Assembly: GCA_966250015.1 (NCBI GenBank)
Contig: CBINFS010000003.1
Location: 62,001 to 126,000 of the forward strand
Length of the DNA stretch: 64,000 nucleotides
From: CBINFS01 sp966250015
GTDB lineage: Bacteria > Bacteroidota > Rhodothermia > Rhodothermales > DASSAV01
Reading direction: 5' to 3'
In this document: in pieces, positions 47,053 through 56,316 of the stretch
How the letters are laid out: each line of letters starts with the position of its first letter
How positions within the stretch are numbered: the first letter of the stretch is position 1
The notes under the pieces: model-generated
What the model was told of the DNA's origin: nothing
What the model saw: only the letters and a program-made list of their open reading frames with translations
Database searches by the model: none
Translations under genes and position numbers: made by a program

Positions 47053-47090
47053 AAAAAAGGAGCGGCACCCCGAAGAATCCGGGTGCCGCT
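47053..47090 (-). terminator. Hairpin terminator between rpsO and pnp
   Basis: On the minus strand AGCGGCACCC pairs with GGGTGCCGCT (10 bp perfect) with a 10-nt loop and then CC followed by T6. It ends 15 nt after the rpsO stop. In other bacteria a partial terminator here tunes pnp expression; the same is likely. Confidence 0.75.
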
Positions 47091-47104
47091 GGCTGGACTC
47101 ACGT

Positions 47105-47371
47105 TTACTTACGAATACCAAGTTCCTTGATAATGGTACGATAACGCTCGATATCGCGTTCTGTAAGGTAATTCAGGAGTCTGCGTCGTTTACCGACGAG
47201 CTTGAGCAAACCACGGCGGGTGGAATGGTCTTTCTGGTGTTTTTTCAGATGCTCGGTCAGCTCGTTGATCCTTTTCGTAAAAATGGCGATCTGTACTTCA
47301 GGCGTCCCCGTATCGCTTTCGTTTTTACCGTATTTCGCGACGATCTCCTTTTTCTCTTCGGCTGTAATCAT
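47105..47371 (-). CDS. rpsO: 30S ribosomal protein S15
   Basis: An 88-residue ribosomal protein binding 16S rRNA helices at the central domain. The protein is full length and typical: TPEVQIAIFTKRINELTEHLKKHQKDHSTRRGLLKLVGKRRRLLNYL (read as two blocks). It starts at ATG 47371 and sits in the ribF-rpsO-pnp order. An extended -10 promoter lies directly upstream. Confidence 0.97.
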   Translation of the reverse strand: MITAEEKKEIVAKYGKNESDTGTPEVQIAIFTKRINELTEHLKKHQKDHSTRRGLLKLVGKRRRLLNYLTERDIERYRTIIKELGIRK

Positions 47372-47389
47372 TCGTTTGTGATCCTCTTT

Positions 47390-47400
47390 AGATTATACCA
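47390..47400 (-). promoter_or_regulatory. Extended -10 promoter of rpsO
   Basis: The minus strand reads TGGTATAAT, an exact TATAAT with a TGn extension, with its last base 20 nt before the rpsO ATG. No good -35 is needed for this class. It suggests rpsO-pnp is transcribed separately from the upstream ribF. Confidence 0.5.
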
Positions 47401-47451
47401 TGCTAAAGAAGAAGTATTCTTTCTTCTCTTCCGGATGCGACACCGCACATC

Positions 47452-48402
47452 TCATAAAGGAGGTGAAGATACTCCATTCAATATCCCGATGCAACGCTGT
47501 TTGTCCTCATTTAGTTGCCTGACCAGGTCATCAATCGAAGCAAATCGCATTTCATCACGCAACCTTCTAACAAACAGCACTTCTATCGAACGCTCGTACA
47601 GCTCACTTTCGAAGTCGATTATGTGTACTTCGATTTTGACCGGACCTCCGCCAAAGGTCGGCCGCCTGCCGATATTCATCATGCCTTTCAACAGGCGGCC
47701 GCTTGAATCGACGTTGACCATTACGGCGTAGACTCCTTCCCTGGGTACCAGCTTGCGGGGATGATCGACCTGAATGTTGGCTGTTGGAAATCCGATACTT
47801 CGGCCCCTTGCGGCTCCAGGCACCACCGTCCCCCGCAGGCTGTACCAACGTCCCAACATTTCGGCCGCCCCGCCGACGTCCCCGGCTTCTAGTAACAACC
47901 TTCTGATACCAGTCGACGAGACGACGTGCTGGTCGAGCACCGCCGGCGGCACGAGATCGACTCCATAACCCAAATCCTCTGCGAGGCGGCCGAGCAAATC
48001 CCGGTTCCCGCTTCTGTCTTTCCCGAAAGCGTGGTCGTAGCCGATCACGATCTCCTTCATGCCAATCGTACCCACGAGATATTCCTCGACGAACGTTTCG
48101 GCTCGGAGCGCAGCAAATTCCCTGGTAAAAGGAATGACGATCAATCGGTCGACGCCCAGGTCTTCCATGATAAGAGCGCGTTCGTCGACGGTCGTGAGTA
48201 GCGGGACCGCCTCGTTCTGTACAACTTCCCTCGGATGTGGATCGAACGTCACCACCGTGCTCGCACCCCCTGATTCCTTTGCACGCTCGACGAGATAAAG
48301 CAGTATGGCCCGATGGCCGACGTGAACACCGTCAAATGTACCGACGGTAACCAGTGACGAATCGTCGCGACGTATTTCGCTCAGCCCAACTTCAAGCTTC
48401 AT
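47452..48402 (-). CDS. ribF: Bifunctional riboflavin kinase/FAD synthetase
   Basis: A 316-residue enzyme making FMN and FAD. The N-terminal FAD synthetase domain has VGTFDGVHVGHRAIL and SSTGIRRLL; the C-terminal kinase domain starts near 185 with GAARGRSIGFPTANI. Both halves are intact. It is downstream of truB by 12 bp in the conserved truB-ribF order. Confidence 0.95.
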   Translation of the reverse strand: MKLEVGLSEIRRDDSSLVTVGTFDGVHVGHRAILLYLVERAKESGGASTVVTFDPHPREVVQNEAVPLLTTVDERALIMEDLGVDRLIVIPFTREFAALRAETFVEEYLVGTIGMKEIVIGYDHAFGKDRSGNRDLLGRLAEDLGYGVDLVPPAVLDQHVVSSTGIRRLLLEAGDVGGAAEMLGRWYSLRGTVVPGAARGRSIGFPTANIQVDHPRKLVPREGVYAVMVNVDSSGRLLKGMMNIGRRPTFGGGPVKIEVHIIDFESELYERSIEVLFVRRLRDEMRFASIDDLVRQLNEDKQRCIGILNGVSSPPL

Positions 48403-48414
48403 GAGTTCCGTAAT

Positions 48415-49209
48415 TCACCTGTCTGAGGGTCCGGGAGAGTCGGCGGAAGGCAGAACGCGTTCGAGTGCGTCGATGGTCCACGCGTCACGGACGTCCAAAT
48501 CACCGATGGCCGTACGTCTAAGGGCAACCAGGTGCGCTCCTACGCCCAAACGCTGGCCAAAATCGTGCGCCAGGCTACGGATGTAGGTACCTTTGGAGCA
48601 TCGAATCACAAAACTTACGTCTTGCCCCCGGACGTCCGTGATGTCGAACGAATAAACGCTCACGTGCCGAGGGGGCCGTTCGATGCTTTCACCACGGCGA
48701 GCCTTCTTGTATAACCTCTCCCCTCCCACCTTGACCGCTGAATACATTGGCGGAAGCTGTACGATCTCTCCAATGAACTGACTTTTTGCCCTTTCGAGAT
48801 CTTCCGACGTGATGTGACGCCAGTCGCGCGTTTCCAGCACTTCCGTGTCGGCGTCGTAGGAAGCCGTCGTTTCGCCCAGCCTCATCGCACCCGTATACGT
48901 TTTGGGTGCCTCGAGCCACTTCGTCATCTGTCGGGTCGCCTTACCGAGAAGACAAATGAGAAGGCCCGTTGCCATGGGGTCGAGCGTCCCGGCATGACCG
49001 ATCCTTCGAAGACGAGTAAGCTTTCGCAACCTGCGGATGACGTCGAACGAGGTCCACCCGGCCGGCTTATCGACGGGGAGCACGACGTTATCCCAACTAC
49101 CTGGTAATTCGTCGGTCGCACGGAGAATAACGTCAGGAGAAGAGATCACGACCGGGAGGTATTGCGATTCAGCGGGAAAGAGACCTGAAGTCGAAACGAC
49201 GGTGTTCAA
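48415..49209 (-). CDS. truB: tRNA pseudouridine(55) synthase
   Basis: A 264-residue enzyme making pseudouridine 55 in the T loop of tRNAs. The VDKPAGWTSFDVIRRLR start and GHAGTLDPMATGLL with catalytic Asp are typical, followed by the KVGGERLYKKARRG element. The first ~43 residues before VLPVDKP are unusual for TruB and lack ATG codons. The TTG at 49209 overlaps the rbfA stop as TTGA, which supports it, but GTG at 49083 (giving 222 residues) or 49149 are possible true starts. Confidence 0.88.
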   Translation of the reverse strand: MNTVVSTSGLFPAESQYLPVVISSPDVILRATDELPGSWDNVVLPVDKPAGWTSFDVIRRLRKLTRLRRIGHAGTLDPMATGLLICLLGKATRQMTKWLEAPKTYTGAMRLGETTASYDADTEVLETRDWRHITSEDLERAKSQFIGEIVQLPPMYSAVKVGGERLYKKARRGESIERPPRHVSVYSFDITDVRGQDVSFVIRCSKGTYIRSLAHDFGQRLGVGAHLVALRRTAIGDLDVRDAWTIDALERVLPSADSPGPSDR

Positions 49210-49574
49210 GATTCACGGCGAGCCCGTTCTGCACGGATTCGATCAAACAGATCCTCTAGATGTTGTGCCTTCTCCAGTGACTCGTCGAGAAAGAGACGCA
49301 GCTCAGGGATCGAGCGCACCTGATGGCGAATCCGCCCGGCCAGCACGGTACGCAGCTCCGGTAGAAGGCTCTCGAGCTGCTTGAACGCCGCCTGTCGCTG
49401 CGCAGACGTATCGCCCAGAACACTGACGTATATGTACGCAATGGAAAGGTCTTTCGTCACCCGAACGTCGGTAACCGTTACCATCGGCTGCAACTGCTCG
49501 CGATATTCGGTGGTCAGAATGTCAGCCACCTCGCGTTGCAGCAGCTTCGCAATACGTTCTGTTCTTATGCTCAT
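49206..49574 (-). CDS. rbfA: Ribosome-binding factor A
   Basis: A 122-residue KH-fold factor for 30S subunit maturation and cold adaptation. It starts MSIRTERIAKLLQREVADIL, a near-consensus N-terminus, and has VTKDLSIAYIYVSVLGD and RSIPELRLFLDESLEKAQHLEDL. The ATG at 49574 removes 22 spurious residues of the longer open frame. The gene follows infB by 86 bp and overlaps truB by 4 nt. Confidence 0.93.
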   Translation of the reverse strand: MSIRTERIAKLLQREVADILTTEYREQLQPMVTVTDVRVTKDLSIAYIYVSVLGDTSAQRQAAFKQLESLLPELRTVLAGRIRHQVRSIPELRLFLDESLEKAQHLEDLFDRIRAERARRES

Positions 49575-49660
49575 TGGAGTACAGGGCGCTCTACAAAGCC
49601 TTCCTCCATCATCGCATTCACGATCGAAGAGGAAGTACACCCGCAGGGAACCCGATGTGG

Positions 49661-52555
49661 TTATCGCTCTAGCTTACGTTTCGTCTCGACGATCTCGAAG
49701 GATTCGATCTGGTCGCCAATGTTGATGTCATTGAAGTTCTCGATCGAGAGGCCGCACTCGTACCCGCTTTGCACTTCCCGAGCGTCGTCTTTGAATCGTT
49801 TCAGTGAAGAGATGTGGCCGGTATGGATGACGACGCCGTCGCGGATCACGCGTATCCGATCGCTTCGGTGAATCCTGCCTTCGACGACGTAACAGCCGGC
49901 AACTGTCCCGACCTTCGGCACCCGAAACGTATTCCTGACTTCTACAACACCCGTGATCTTCTCCGTCTCTTCGGGAGTTAGCAGGCCTTCAAGAGCGTCG
50001 CGCACGTCTTCGATTGCCTTGTAAATGATCGAATAGGTACGAATGTCGATCTCCTCCCTTTCGGCGAGCAGACGTGCACCAGCGATGGGACGGACCTGGA
50101 ACCCGATGATGACGGCATCCGACGCGGAGGCAAGCATGACGTCACTTTCGGTGATGGCGCCTACACCGCTGTGGATGATGTTGACCGCGACTTCATCGGT
50201 TGAGAGCTTCAACAGAGAATCTGCAAGTGCCTCAACTGAACCGCCCACGTCTGCCTTGATGATCAAGTTAAGCTCGCGGAACTCTCCCAGGGCAAGACGG
50301 CGTCCGATCTCGTCGAGCGTAACGTGTTTGCGTTGCCTGAGGGCCTGCTCACGATGGATCTGTTGCCTGCGCTGTGCGATTTCCCTGGCCTCTCGCTCTT
50401 CGTTGAGAACGACGAACTGGTCGCCCACTTCGGGCGCACCGTCGAAGCCAATAACCAGCGCCGGCTGCGCGGGGCCTACTTCGTCTACACGGTTGTCGCG
50501 CTCGTCAAACATGGCGCGAACACGCCCGCTGTAGATACCCGCAATGAACGGGTCACCGACCCTGAGCGTGCCATTCTGTACCAGTACGGTTGCCACGTTT
50601 CCACGTCCCTTTTCGAGACGGCTTTCGATGATGACACCCGTTGCCTTCCGCTTGAAATTGCCTCTCAGCTCGAGCAGATCGGCCTCGAGGAGCACCTTAT
50701 CCAAAAGGTCACTTACTCCTTCACCCGTCTTGGCCGAGACAAAGCTCGCCTGGACCTTTCCGCCATACTGCTCGACTAGCACATTGTGGTCGGCGAGCTG
50801 CTGCATAACCCGTTGCGGATTGGCTTCGGGCTTATCGATCTTGTTGATCGCGACCACAATCGGCACGTTGGCGGCCTTTGCGTGATTTATGGCCTCAACG
50901 GTCTGAGGCATCACGGCGTCGTCAGCGGCAACCACCAGAATGACCACGTCGGTCGCCTGGGCGCCACGGGCACGCATGGCCGTGAAGGCCTCGTGGCCCG
51001 GGGTGTCGAGGAAGGTAATCTGACGGCCATCCTGTAGCTGGACGTTGTAGGCACCAATGTGCTGTGTGATGCCACCGGCCTCTCCCGCCACGACGTTCGT
51101 CCGGCGTATGAAGTCCAGCAAAGAAGTTTTACCGTGGTCGACGTGGCCCATGACGGTCACGACGGGTGCGCGAGGCTGCAAGTCTTCCGGACGGTCCTCT
51201 TCAAGATCGAGATCCACCTCTCCAAAGTCGGTGATGAACTCGACCTCGTAGCCAAATTCATCGGCAACGAAGGTGATCGTATCGGCGTCGAGCCGCTGGT
51301 TGATTGAAACCATCAGGCCCGATTTGAATAGCATGCTGATGATCTCCGTCACGGGAACGTTGAGCAGGTTGGCCAGCTCACCCGTTGAGATGAACTCGGT
51401 CACCCGAATGGTGTGGCTGCTCTCCTGCTCTTGCATGCGATCGCGTTCTCTATCGGCTGCGCGTTCTTCACGGCGCTGGCGGCGACGGCGTTGCCTGACG
51501 CGGCCCGCACCATGTTCGAGCTCGCGCAGGGTTTCCTGCATCGTGCTTTCGATGTCTGCCTCGTCGATCTCCAGGCCTTTGCGGCGCTTGCGCTTCTTCT
51601 TGTCCTTATCCGTCAAGACAGAAGCCTTACCGGGGCGTTCTACTTTTTCTTCGAGCACCTCCGCAATTGCCGGAACCTCTTCCTTGCCCTTTCTCTTTCT
51701 CTTACGCTTTTTCTTTTTCTTCCCGGCAGCTTCTTCAAGGCTACTCAGGTCAATTTTCCCAATGACCTTCGTTCCGGCAAGTTTGTATCGATCGGCAGTC
51801 AGAATGCCATCGTCGAGTATGACCGGTTTACTCGTAGACTCGTCGACGAGATCGGTGTCTTCGATTTCTTCAACGGTTTCATCCTCTACTTCATCCGCAA
51901 TCTGATCGACGTCGACCACTTCCCCCGTCTCTTCCTCGACTTCCTGAAGTGCCGGCTCCATTGTTTCCAGGCTTTCAGGTTCGAGGACCTCCCTTACGCC
52001 GTTTTCAGAATAGATATCGGACTGGTCGGCGCCAGCCTCGACGGGTTCAGGGGTAGGCTCGGGCGTTTCCTTCTCAACGGCCTGGCTTTCAACCGGGACT
52101 TCTTCGGTCTCTTCGGCCTCAGGCATGGAAACCGGTGGCCTGGCCTCAACCTCTTTGGGACGTTCTTCCTCTTCAGTGGCTTCGACCGGAGGCAATTCGA
52201 CGTGTTCGGGCACCTCGGGTGCTGCCGGTTTTTCAGGCTGGGGCTCCGGTTTGGGCGTCGACACCTCCCGATCTACTGCGGGCCGTTCGTAAGCTTCTTC
52301 CTGTTCTTCCGATTCGGTGCGAATAGCCGTACGCTTCTCTTTCACCCTCGAAGCTGCTGCTCTATCCGCAGCGAAAGCCTCGAGTAGCTCCTGGTAAGCT
52401 TCCTCAGATACAATGGAGGCGTTGATACCCGTACCTTCGAGGACCTTGGTAAAGCCTTCGACTTGCAGGTGCTCCACCAGTGTATCGACGGCTACATTGA
52501 GCTCTTTCGAAACCTGAAACAGTCTTTTTTTAAACTTTTTGTTCTCTTTCGCCAT
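49661..52555 (-). CDS. infB: Translation initiation factor IF-2
   Basis: A 964-residue GTPase that places initiator tRNA on the 30S subunit. An IF2_N domain starts at ~5 (KRLFQVSKELNVAVDTLVEHLQ), then about 300 residues of acidic, Pro/Glu-rich linker with a Lys/Arg tract (KKKKKRKRKRKGK at ~279-291), then a second IF2_N-like domain at ~390-440. The G domain has GHVDHGKT at 470-477 and the NKID motif; C-terminal C1/C2 domains end at 964. The start is ATG 52555. Downstream of nusA by 81 bp. Confidence 0.97.
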   Translation of the reverse strand: MAKENKKFKKRLFQVSKELNVAVDTLVEHLQVEGFTKVLEGTGINASIVSEEAYQELLEAFAADRAAASRVKEKRTAIRTESEEQEEAYERPAVDREVSTPKPEPQPEKPAAPEVPEHVELPPVEATEEEERPKEVEARPPVSMPEAEETEEVPVESQAVEKETPEPTPEPVEAGADQSDIYSENGVREVLEPESLETMEPALQEVEEETGEVVDVDQIADEVEDETVEEIEDTDLVDESTSKPVILDDGILTADRYKLAGTKVIGKIDLSSLEEAAGKKKKKRKRKRKGKEEVPAIAEVLEEKVERPGKASVLTDKDKKKRKRRKGLEIDEADIESTMQETLRELEHGAGRVRQRRRRQRREERAADRERDRMQEQESSHTIRVTEFISTGELANLLNVPVTEIISMLFKSGLMVSINQRLDADTITFVADEFGYEVEFITDFGEVDLDLEEDRPEDLQPRAPVVTVMGHVDHGKTSLLDFIRRTNVVAGEAGGITQHIGAYNVQLQDGRQITFLDTPGHEAFTAMRARGAQATDVVILVVAADDAVMPQTVEAINHAKAANVPIVVAINKIDKPEANPQRVMQQLADHNVLVEQYGGKVQASFVSAKTGEGVSDLLDKVLLEADLLELRGNFKRKATGVIIESRLEKGRGNVATVLVQNGTLRVGDPFIAGIYSGRVRAMFDERDNRVDEVGPAQPALVIGFDGAPEVGDQFVVLNEEREAREIAQRRQQIHREQALRQRKHVTLDEIGRRLALGEFRELNLIIKADVGGSVEALADSLLKLSTDEVAVNIIHSGVGAITESDVMLASASDAVIIGFQVRPIAGARLLAEREEIDIRTYSIIYKAIEDVRDALEGLLTPEETEKITGVVEVRNTFRVPKVGTVAGCYVVEGRIHRSDRIRVIRDGVVIHTGHISSLKRFKDDAREVQSGYECGLSIENFNDINIGDQIESFEIVETKRKLER

Positions 52556-52636
52556 GAACCACACTAATTGAAATACAAGCACCGAGTCGTAGCCCTTACC
52601 GCTACCGGCCTTCAGGTTGCCTACGTACCATACGCA

Positions 52637-53905
52637 TTAACCTTCGAATTCTTCTTCCTCTTCATCCTCGAATTCCGCCCGGATAACCGACAACACGTGC
52701 CGGGCGGTCTCCACGTCGAGCCCGGAGCGACGCACCAGCTCGTCGACGCTCAGCTCCAATACCACCTTGGCCGAATCACAGCCGATGTCACGCAACCGTT
52801 GGACAGTCTCGGGGGCGAGCTCGTCGGCAAACTCGCCAATCTCGATGTCCTCCTCGTCCGGCGGGATCTCCCGGTAGACGTCGATCTCATAACCGGTCAA
52901 CTGCGAGGCCAGACGAATGTTGATACCGCCTCTACCGATGGCCTGGCTGACTTCGTCCGCACGCACCTCAACCTTGGCGCGCGGTGGATCGAGGTCGTTA
53001 TTAATGGTAACCGACTTCGGATGCGCCGGTGAAAGCGCACGTTTGATCATTTCAACCGGATCGTCGGACCACTCGAGCACGTCAATATTTTCGTTGCCGA
53101 GCTCGCGGACCACTGCGTGGATACGTACACCTTTGATTCCCACACAGGCGCCGACCGGGTCGATTCGTTCGTCGTGGCTGACGACGGCCACTTTCGCACG
53201 CTCACCCGGCTCACGAACGATCTTTTTGATCTCGACGATGCCGTCGTAAATCTCCGGCACCTCGAGCTCGAAGAGCCGCTCCATGAAGATGGGGTCAGCG
53301 CGGCTAATGATGACCTGCGGGCTGCCCCCGGCATCACGGATAACTTCCTTTACGACCGCCCTCAGCATGTCGCCTTTTCTGTAGCGGTCTTTGAAGATCT
53401 GCTCCTCACGCGGAAGAATGAGCTCCACCCGGTTGTGGATCACCAGAACCTCGCGCCGTCGCACCTGATAGATTTCACCAACAACGATTTCCCCAACCAG
53501 GTCGTTATAGACGCGGTATATGTTTTCCTTCTCAATATCTCTGATGCGCTGGCTGAATAGCTGGCGGGCCGTCATGATAGCTCGGCGCCCGAACTCCGCT
53601 ATGTTTACCTCACTCGCGACCTCGTCCGATATTTCGAAATCTTCGCCTATCTTTTTGGCGTCGGAGTACTCGATCTGGGTCACCGGATCTTCGAGATCCA
53701 TATCGGGCACGACCTCGCGGATGTGCAGCACCTGAATGTCGCCGTGATCCGGATTAAAAATGATTTCGAAGGACTCATCCGAGCCATACCGTTTGCGGAT
53801 CATCGCACGAAATACGTCTTCGACGATCATTTGAAGCGTATCGCGGTCGATATCTTTTTCGCGCGCTATCTCCGCGAAGGAGGATACCAGTACTGAGCTA
53901 TGCAT
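52637..53905 (-). CDS. nusA: Transcription termination/antitermination protein NusA
   Basis: A 422-residue RNA-polymerase-associated factor affecting pausing, termination and antitermination. Domains in order: NusA N-terminal (1-~125), S1 (~135-200), KH1 and KH2 (~225-345, with VGACVGIKGVRI and IGRGGINIRLASQLTG), then a helix-hairpin-helix C-terminus (~370-410) and an acidic tail. It follows rimP by 65 bp, as in most bacteria. NusA commonly regulates its own operon, and terminators lie in this operon's leader. Confidence 0.96.
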   Translation of the reverse strand: MHSSVLVSSFAEIAREKDIDRDTLQMIVEDVFRAMIRKRYGSDESFEIIFNPDHGDIQVLHIREVVPDMDLEDPVTQIEYSDAKKIGEDFEISDEVASEVNIAEFGRRAIMTARQLFSQRIRDIEKENIYRVYNDLVGEIVVGEIYQVRRREVLVIHNRVELILPREEQIFKDRYRKGDMLRAVVKEVIRDAGGSPQVIISRADPIFMERLFELEVPEIYDGIVEIKKIVREPGERAKVAVVSHDERIDPVGACVGIKGVRIHAVVRELGNENIDVLEWSDDPVEMIKRALSPAHPKSVTINNDLDPPRAKVEVRADEVSQAIGRGGINIRLASQLTGYEIDVYREIPPDEEDIEIGEFADELAPETVQRLRDIGCDSAKVVLELSVDELVRRSGLDVETARHVLSVIRAEFEDEEEEEFEG

Positions 53906-53970
53906 ACGGCTACTCTGTCTTTTTAAAAATCATACCGATAACCGCCGTTTTAGTCTGGCGTCGGAATGTA

Positions 53971-54456
53971 TTACCAGGGCAATTTTACTTTGGCGACCTT
54001 TATGTTTTCGTACGGCAATCGGAGGCTATCACCGTCCGGCAGCTTCAATTCGATAGCCCTTTCGTCACTGGCCGTAAGCAGACCGATGACCGATTTTTCG
54101 CTTTCCTGATTCTCTGTCAAATAGCTTACCTGTAAGGTCCGTCCTACGTTCTTTTTGTATTGACGGGGCTGGCCGAGCGGCCGATCGACGCCCGGGCTCG
54201 ACACGTTCAGCGAATACCGATCCGTAAACACTTCCTCGGTATCGAGCAGAAATCCCACCTCGCGGTTGACGCGGGCGAGCTCCTCGACGTCGAGCGCCTC
54301 GTCGCTATCAATGAATATTTCCACTACCTGTGATCCTGACCTCCCTCTTATGGCGACGTCGACGAGAAAAAGCGGGCTGTTCGCGATCACTTCCTCGACG
54401 GCTGCCCTGACTTTTTCCAGTCGCGGGTCGGATACGGTATGTCCCTTTTCCGTCAT
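53971..54456 (-). CDS. rimP: Ribosome maturation factor RimP
   Basis: A 161-residue factor required for 30S maturation. Segments LEKVRAAVEEVIANSPLFLVDVAIRGRSGSQVVEIFIDSDEAL (in two blocks) and NVSSPGVDRPLGQPRQYKKNVGR are typical of RimP. The start is the ATG at 54456; the open frame continues upstream through the leader hairpins but without family similarity. It begins the rimP-nusA-infB-rbfA-truB-ribF operon. Confidence 0.94.
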   Translation of the reverse strand: MTEKGHTVSDPRLEKVRAAVEEVIANSPLFLVDVAIRGRSGSQVVEIFIDSDEALDVEELARVNREVGFLLDTEEVFTDRYSLNVSSPGVDRPLGQPRQYKKNVGRTLQVSYLTENQESEKSVIGLLTASDERAIELKLPDGDSLRLPYENIKVAKVKLPW

Positions 54457-54472
54457 TTCGACTATATGTTGC

Positions 54473-54504
54473 AAAAAACGCCCGTACCCCAGGGGACGGG
54501 CGTT
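54473..54504 (-). terminator. Leader terminator 2, just upstream of rimP
   Basis: On the minus strand AACGCCCGT pairs with ACGGGCGTT (9 bp perfect) around a C/G-rich loop, then T6. It ends 16 nt before the rimP start codon, so any rimP transcript coming from upstream must cross it. Confidence 0.7.
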
Positions 54505-54527
54505 GACATAAACTTCGTCACGCCAAT

Positions 54528-54556
54528 AAAAAGGGGCGGCTTGCAACGGCCTCCCC
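54528..54556 (-). terminator. Leader terminator 1, upstream of rimP
   Basis: On the minus strand GGGGAGGC pairs with GCCGCCCC (one mismatch) around an 8-nt loop and is followed by T5. It may end nadB reading or form part of a leader attenuator for rimP-nusA. Confidence 0.6.
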
Positions 54557-54571
54557 GTTCCTCTAAACTCC

Positions 54572-54601
54572 AATATACGGCCCTTGGAGGCGTGTTAGCA
54601 A
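54572..54601 (-). promoter_or_regulatory. Possible promoter of the rimP-nusA-infB operon
   Basis: On the minus strand TTGCTA (54601-54596) and TATATT (54577-54572) are 18 nt apart. A transcript would begin near 54565 and meet both leader terminators within ~90 nt. Moderate match only. Confidence 0.35.
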
Positions 54602-54680
54602 ACAACTACCAGCTTATTTAAAACGCAAGCTAGATCCCAATGTTTCCAGGATTTGCACATAGCGAACCGCCTCCAGGCAC

Positions 54681-56273
54681 TCAAATGAGTGTGGGTCGCC
54701 GCTCCCACTCGACCGTCTCCGGGTAGTCGAGTGTATAATGCAGTCCCCTGCTCTCCCGTCGCATCTGCGCGCAACGGACGATCAGATAGGCAACGACGAT
54801 GAGGTTTCTTAGTTCACACAACCCCACAGACACACGCGAGCGCTTGTAAAAATCCTCCGTTTCCTGATAGAGCAGGTACGTCCGGCGCGAGGCCCGCTCG
54901 AGCCGGAGGTTGGAGCGGACGATCCCCACGTAGTGCGACATAATGCTCTTCAACTCGTCGCGATTGTGCGAAACGAGAACCCATTCGTTGGGGATCTGCG
55001 TGCCGCTATCGTCCCAGTCCGGCACGTCATCTCGATAATTGGCCTCTTTTGCATAGGCGACGGACGCCTCGACCGCCCTCTTGGCAAACACCAGCGCTTC
55101 AAGTAGGGAGTTACTCGCTAGGCGATTCGCCCCATGCAGGCCGGTATAGCTCACCTCACCGCACGCGAAGAGCCCGTTAATGCTCGTCCGAGCCAAGGAG
55201 TCCGTAACTACCCCTCCACACTGGTAATGCGCCGCCGGTACGACTGGTATGGGCTGTGTCGTGATGTCGATCCCGTACTTGAGGCACGTCTCGTATATGT
55301 TCGGGAAGTGGTTTTTAACCTCGTCGGCGGGTTTGTGGGAGATGTCGAGCAAAACGTACTCTTCCCCACGCTGCTTGAGCTGGTCGTCGATCGCCCTCGC
55401 AACGATGTCGCGTGGTGCGAGCTCGGCGCGCTCGTCGTAATTCAGCATGAACCGGTCGCCTGCCTGATTGAATAGCAATCCGCCGGCTCCTCGTACGGCT
55501 TCTGATATCAAGAAGGAGTTGGCGTCCGGGTGATAAAGGGTGGTCGGATGGAACTGCATGAACTCCATGTTGGCAATCCTTCCTTTCGCCCGGTAAACCA
55601 TTGCCACTCCATCGCCTGTAGCAATTTCGGGGTTCGTGGTGTGCTTGTAGACCTGCCCGCATCCCCCAGTGGCCAGCATGACGGCGCGTGCGAGAAACGT
55701 GTGGACCCTACCCGACTTTTCATCCAGTACGTATGCGCCGAAACAGTGAATGTCGGGACGCAGCCGCGTGACCGTCTGCCCCAGGTGGTGCTCCGTTATG
55801 AGATCGATCGTAAAGTGATGATCGAACAGCTGGACGTTTGGGTGTTCGCGGACACGGCTTAACAACGCCCGTTCGATCTCACGACCCGTTATGTCGGCGG
55901 CGTGGACGACCCGGTTCGCCGAATGCCCCCCTTCCCTGCCCAGATGCAGATGGTCGTCCTCAAGAGTGAATTCGGCACCGAGCTTGATCAGCTCACGTAT
56001 CCGTTCCGGTCCTTCTCGAACTACGATCTCGACGATCTCCGGGTCACAGATGCCAGCCCCGGCAATGAGGGTATCTCGAACGTGGCTTTCGTACGAATCG
56101 TGGGCATCCATCACGGCGGCGATGCCACCCTGCGCATAATTCGTATTGGATTCAGCGGGAGCTTTTTTGGTGACGACTGCTACCGAGCCATAATCCGCCA
56201 CCTTGAGCGCATAAGACAACCCGGCGGCGCCGCTGCCGATGACGAGGAAATCAAACTTGTATCGTTCAGACAT
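54681..56273 (-). CDS. nadB: L-aspartate oxidase
   Basis: A 530-residue FAD enzyme oxidising aspartate to iminoaspartate for NAD synthesis. N-terminal dinucleotide motif VIGSGAAGLSYAL, conserved EGGHSANRVVHAADITGREIE active-site section, and the C-terminal helical domain with RSNLRLERASRRTYLL, as in the succinate dehydrogenase/fumarate reductase flavoprotein family. NadB-type features (FALTY-like TLEDD region, H-rich) favour aspartate oxidase over SdhA. nadA/nadC are not adjacent. Confidence 0.93.
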   Translation of the reverse strand: MSERYKFDFLVIGSGAAGLSYALKVADYGSVAVVTKKAPAESNTNYAQGGIAAVMDAHDSYESHVRDTLIAGAGICDPEIVEIVVREGPERIRELIKLGAEFTLEDDHLHLGREGGHSANRVVHAADITGREIERALLSRVREHPNVQLFDHHFTIDLITEHHLGQTVTRLRPDIHCFGAYVLDEKSGRVHTFLARAVMLATGGCGQVYKHTTNPEIATGDGVAMVYRAKGRIANMEFMQFHPTTLYHPDANSFLISEAVRGAGGLLFNQAGDRFMLNYDERAELAPRDIVARAIDDQLKQRGEEYVLLDISHKPADEVKNHFPNIYETCLKYGIDITTQPIPVVPAAHYQCGGVVTDSLARTSINGLFACGEVSYTGLHGANRLASNSLLEALVFAKRAVEASVAYAKEANYRDDVPDWDDSGTQIPNEWVLVSHNRDELKSIMSHYVGIVRSNLRLERASRRTYLLYQETEDFYKRSRVSVGLCELRNLIVVAYLIVRCAQMRRESRGLHYTLDYPETVEWERRPTLI

Positions 56274-56316
56274 AAAACCAATGGAGACGGCATGGAGCCG
56301 TCTCCAACCGTTCTAA

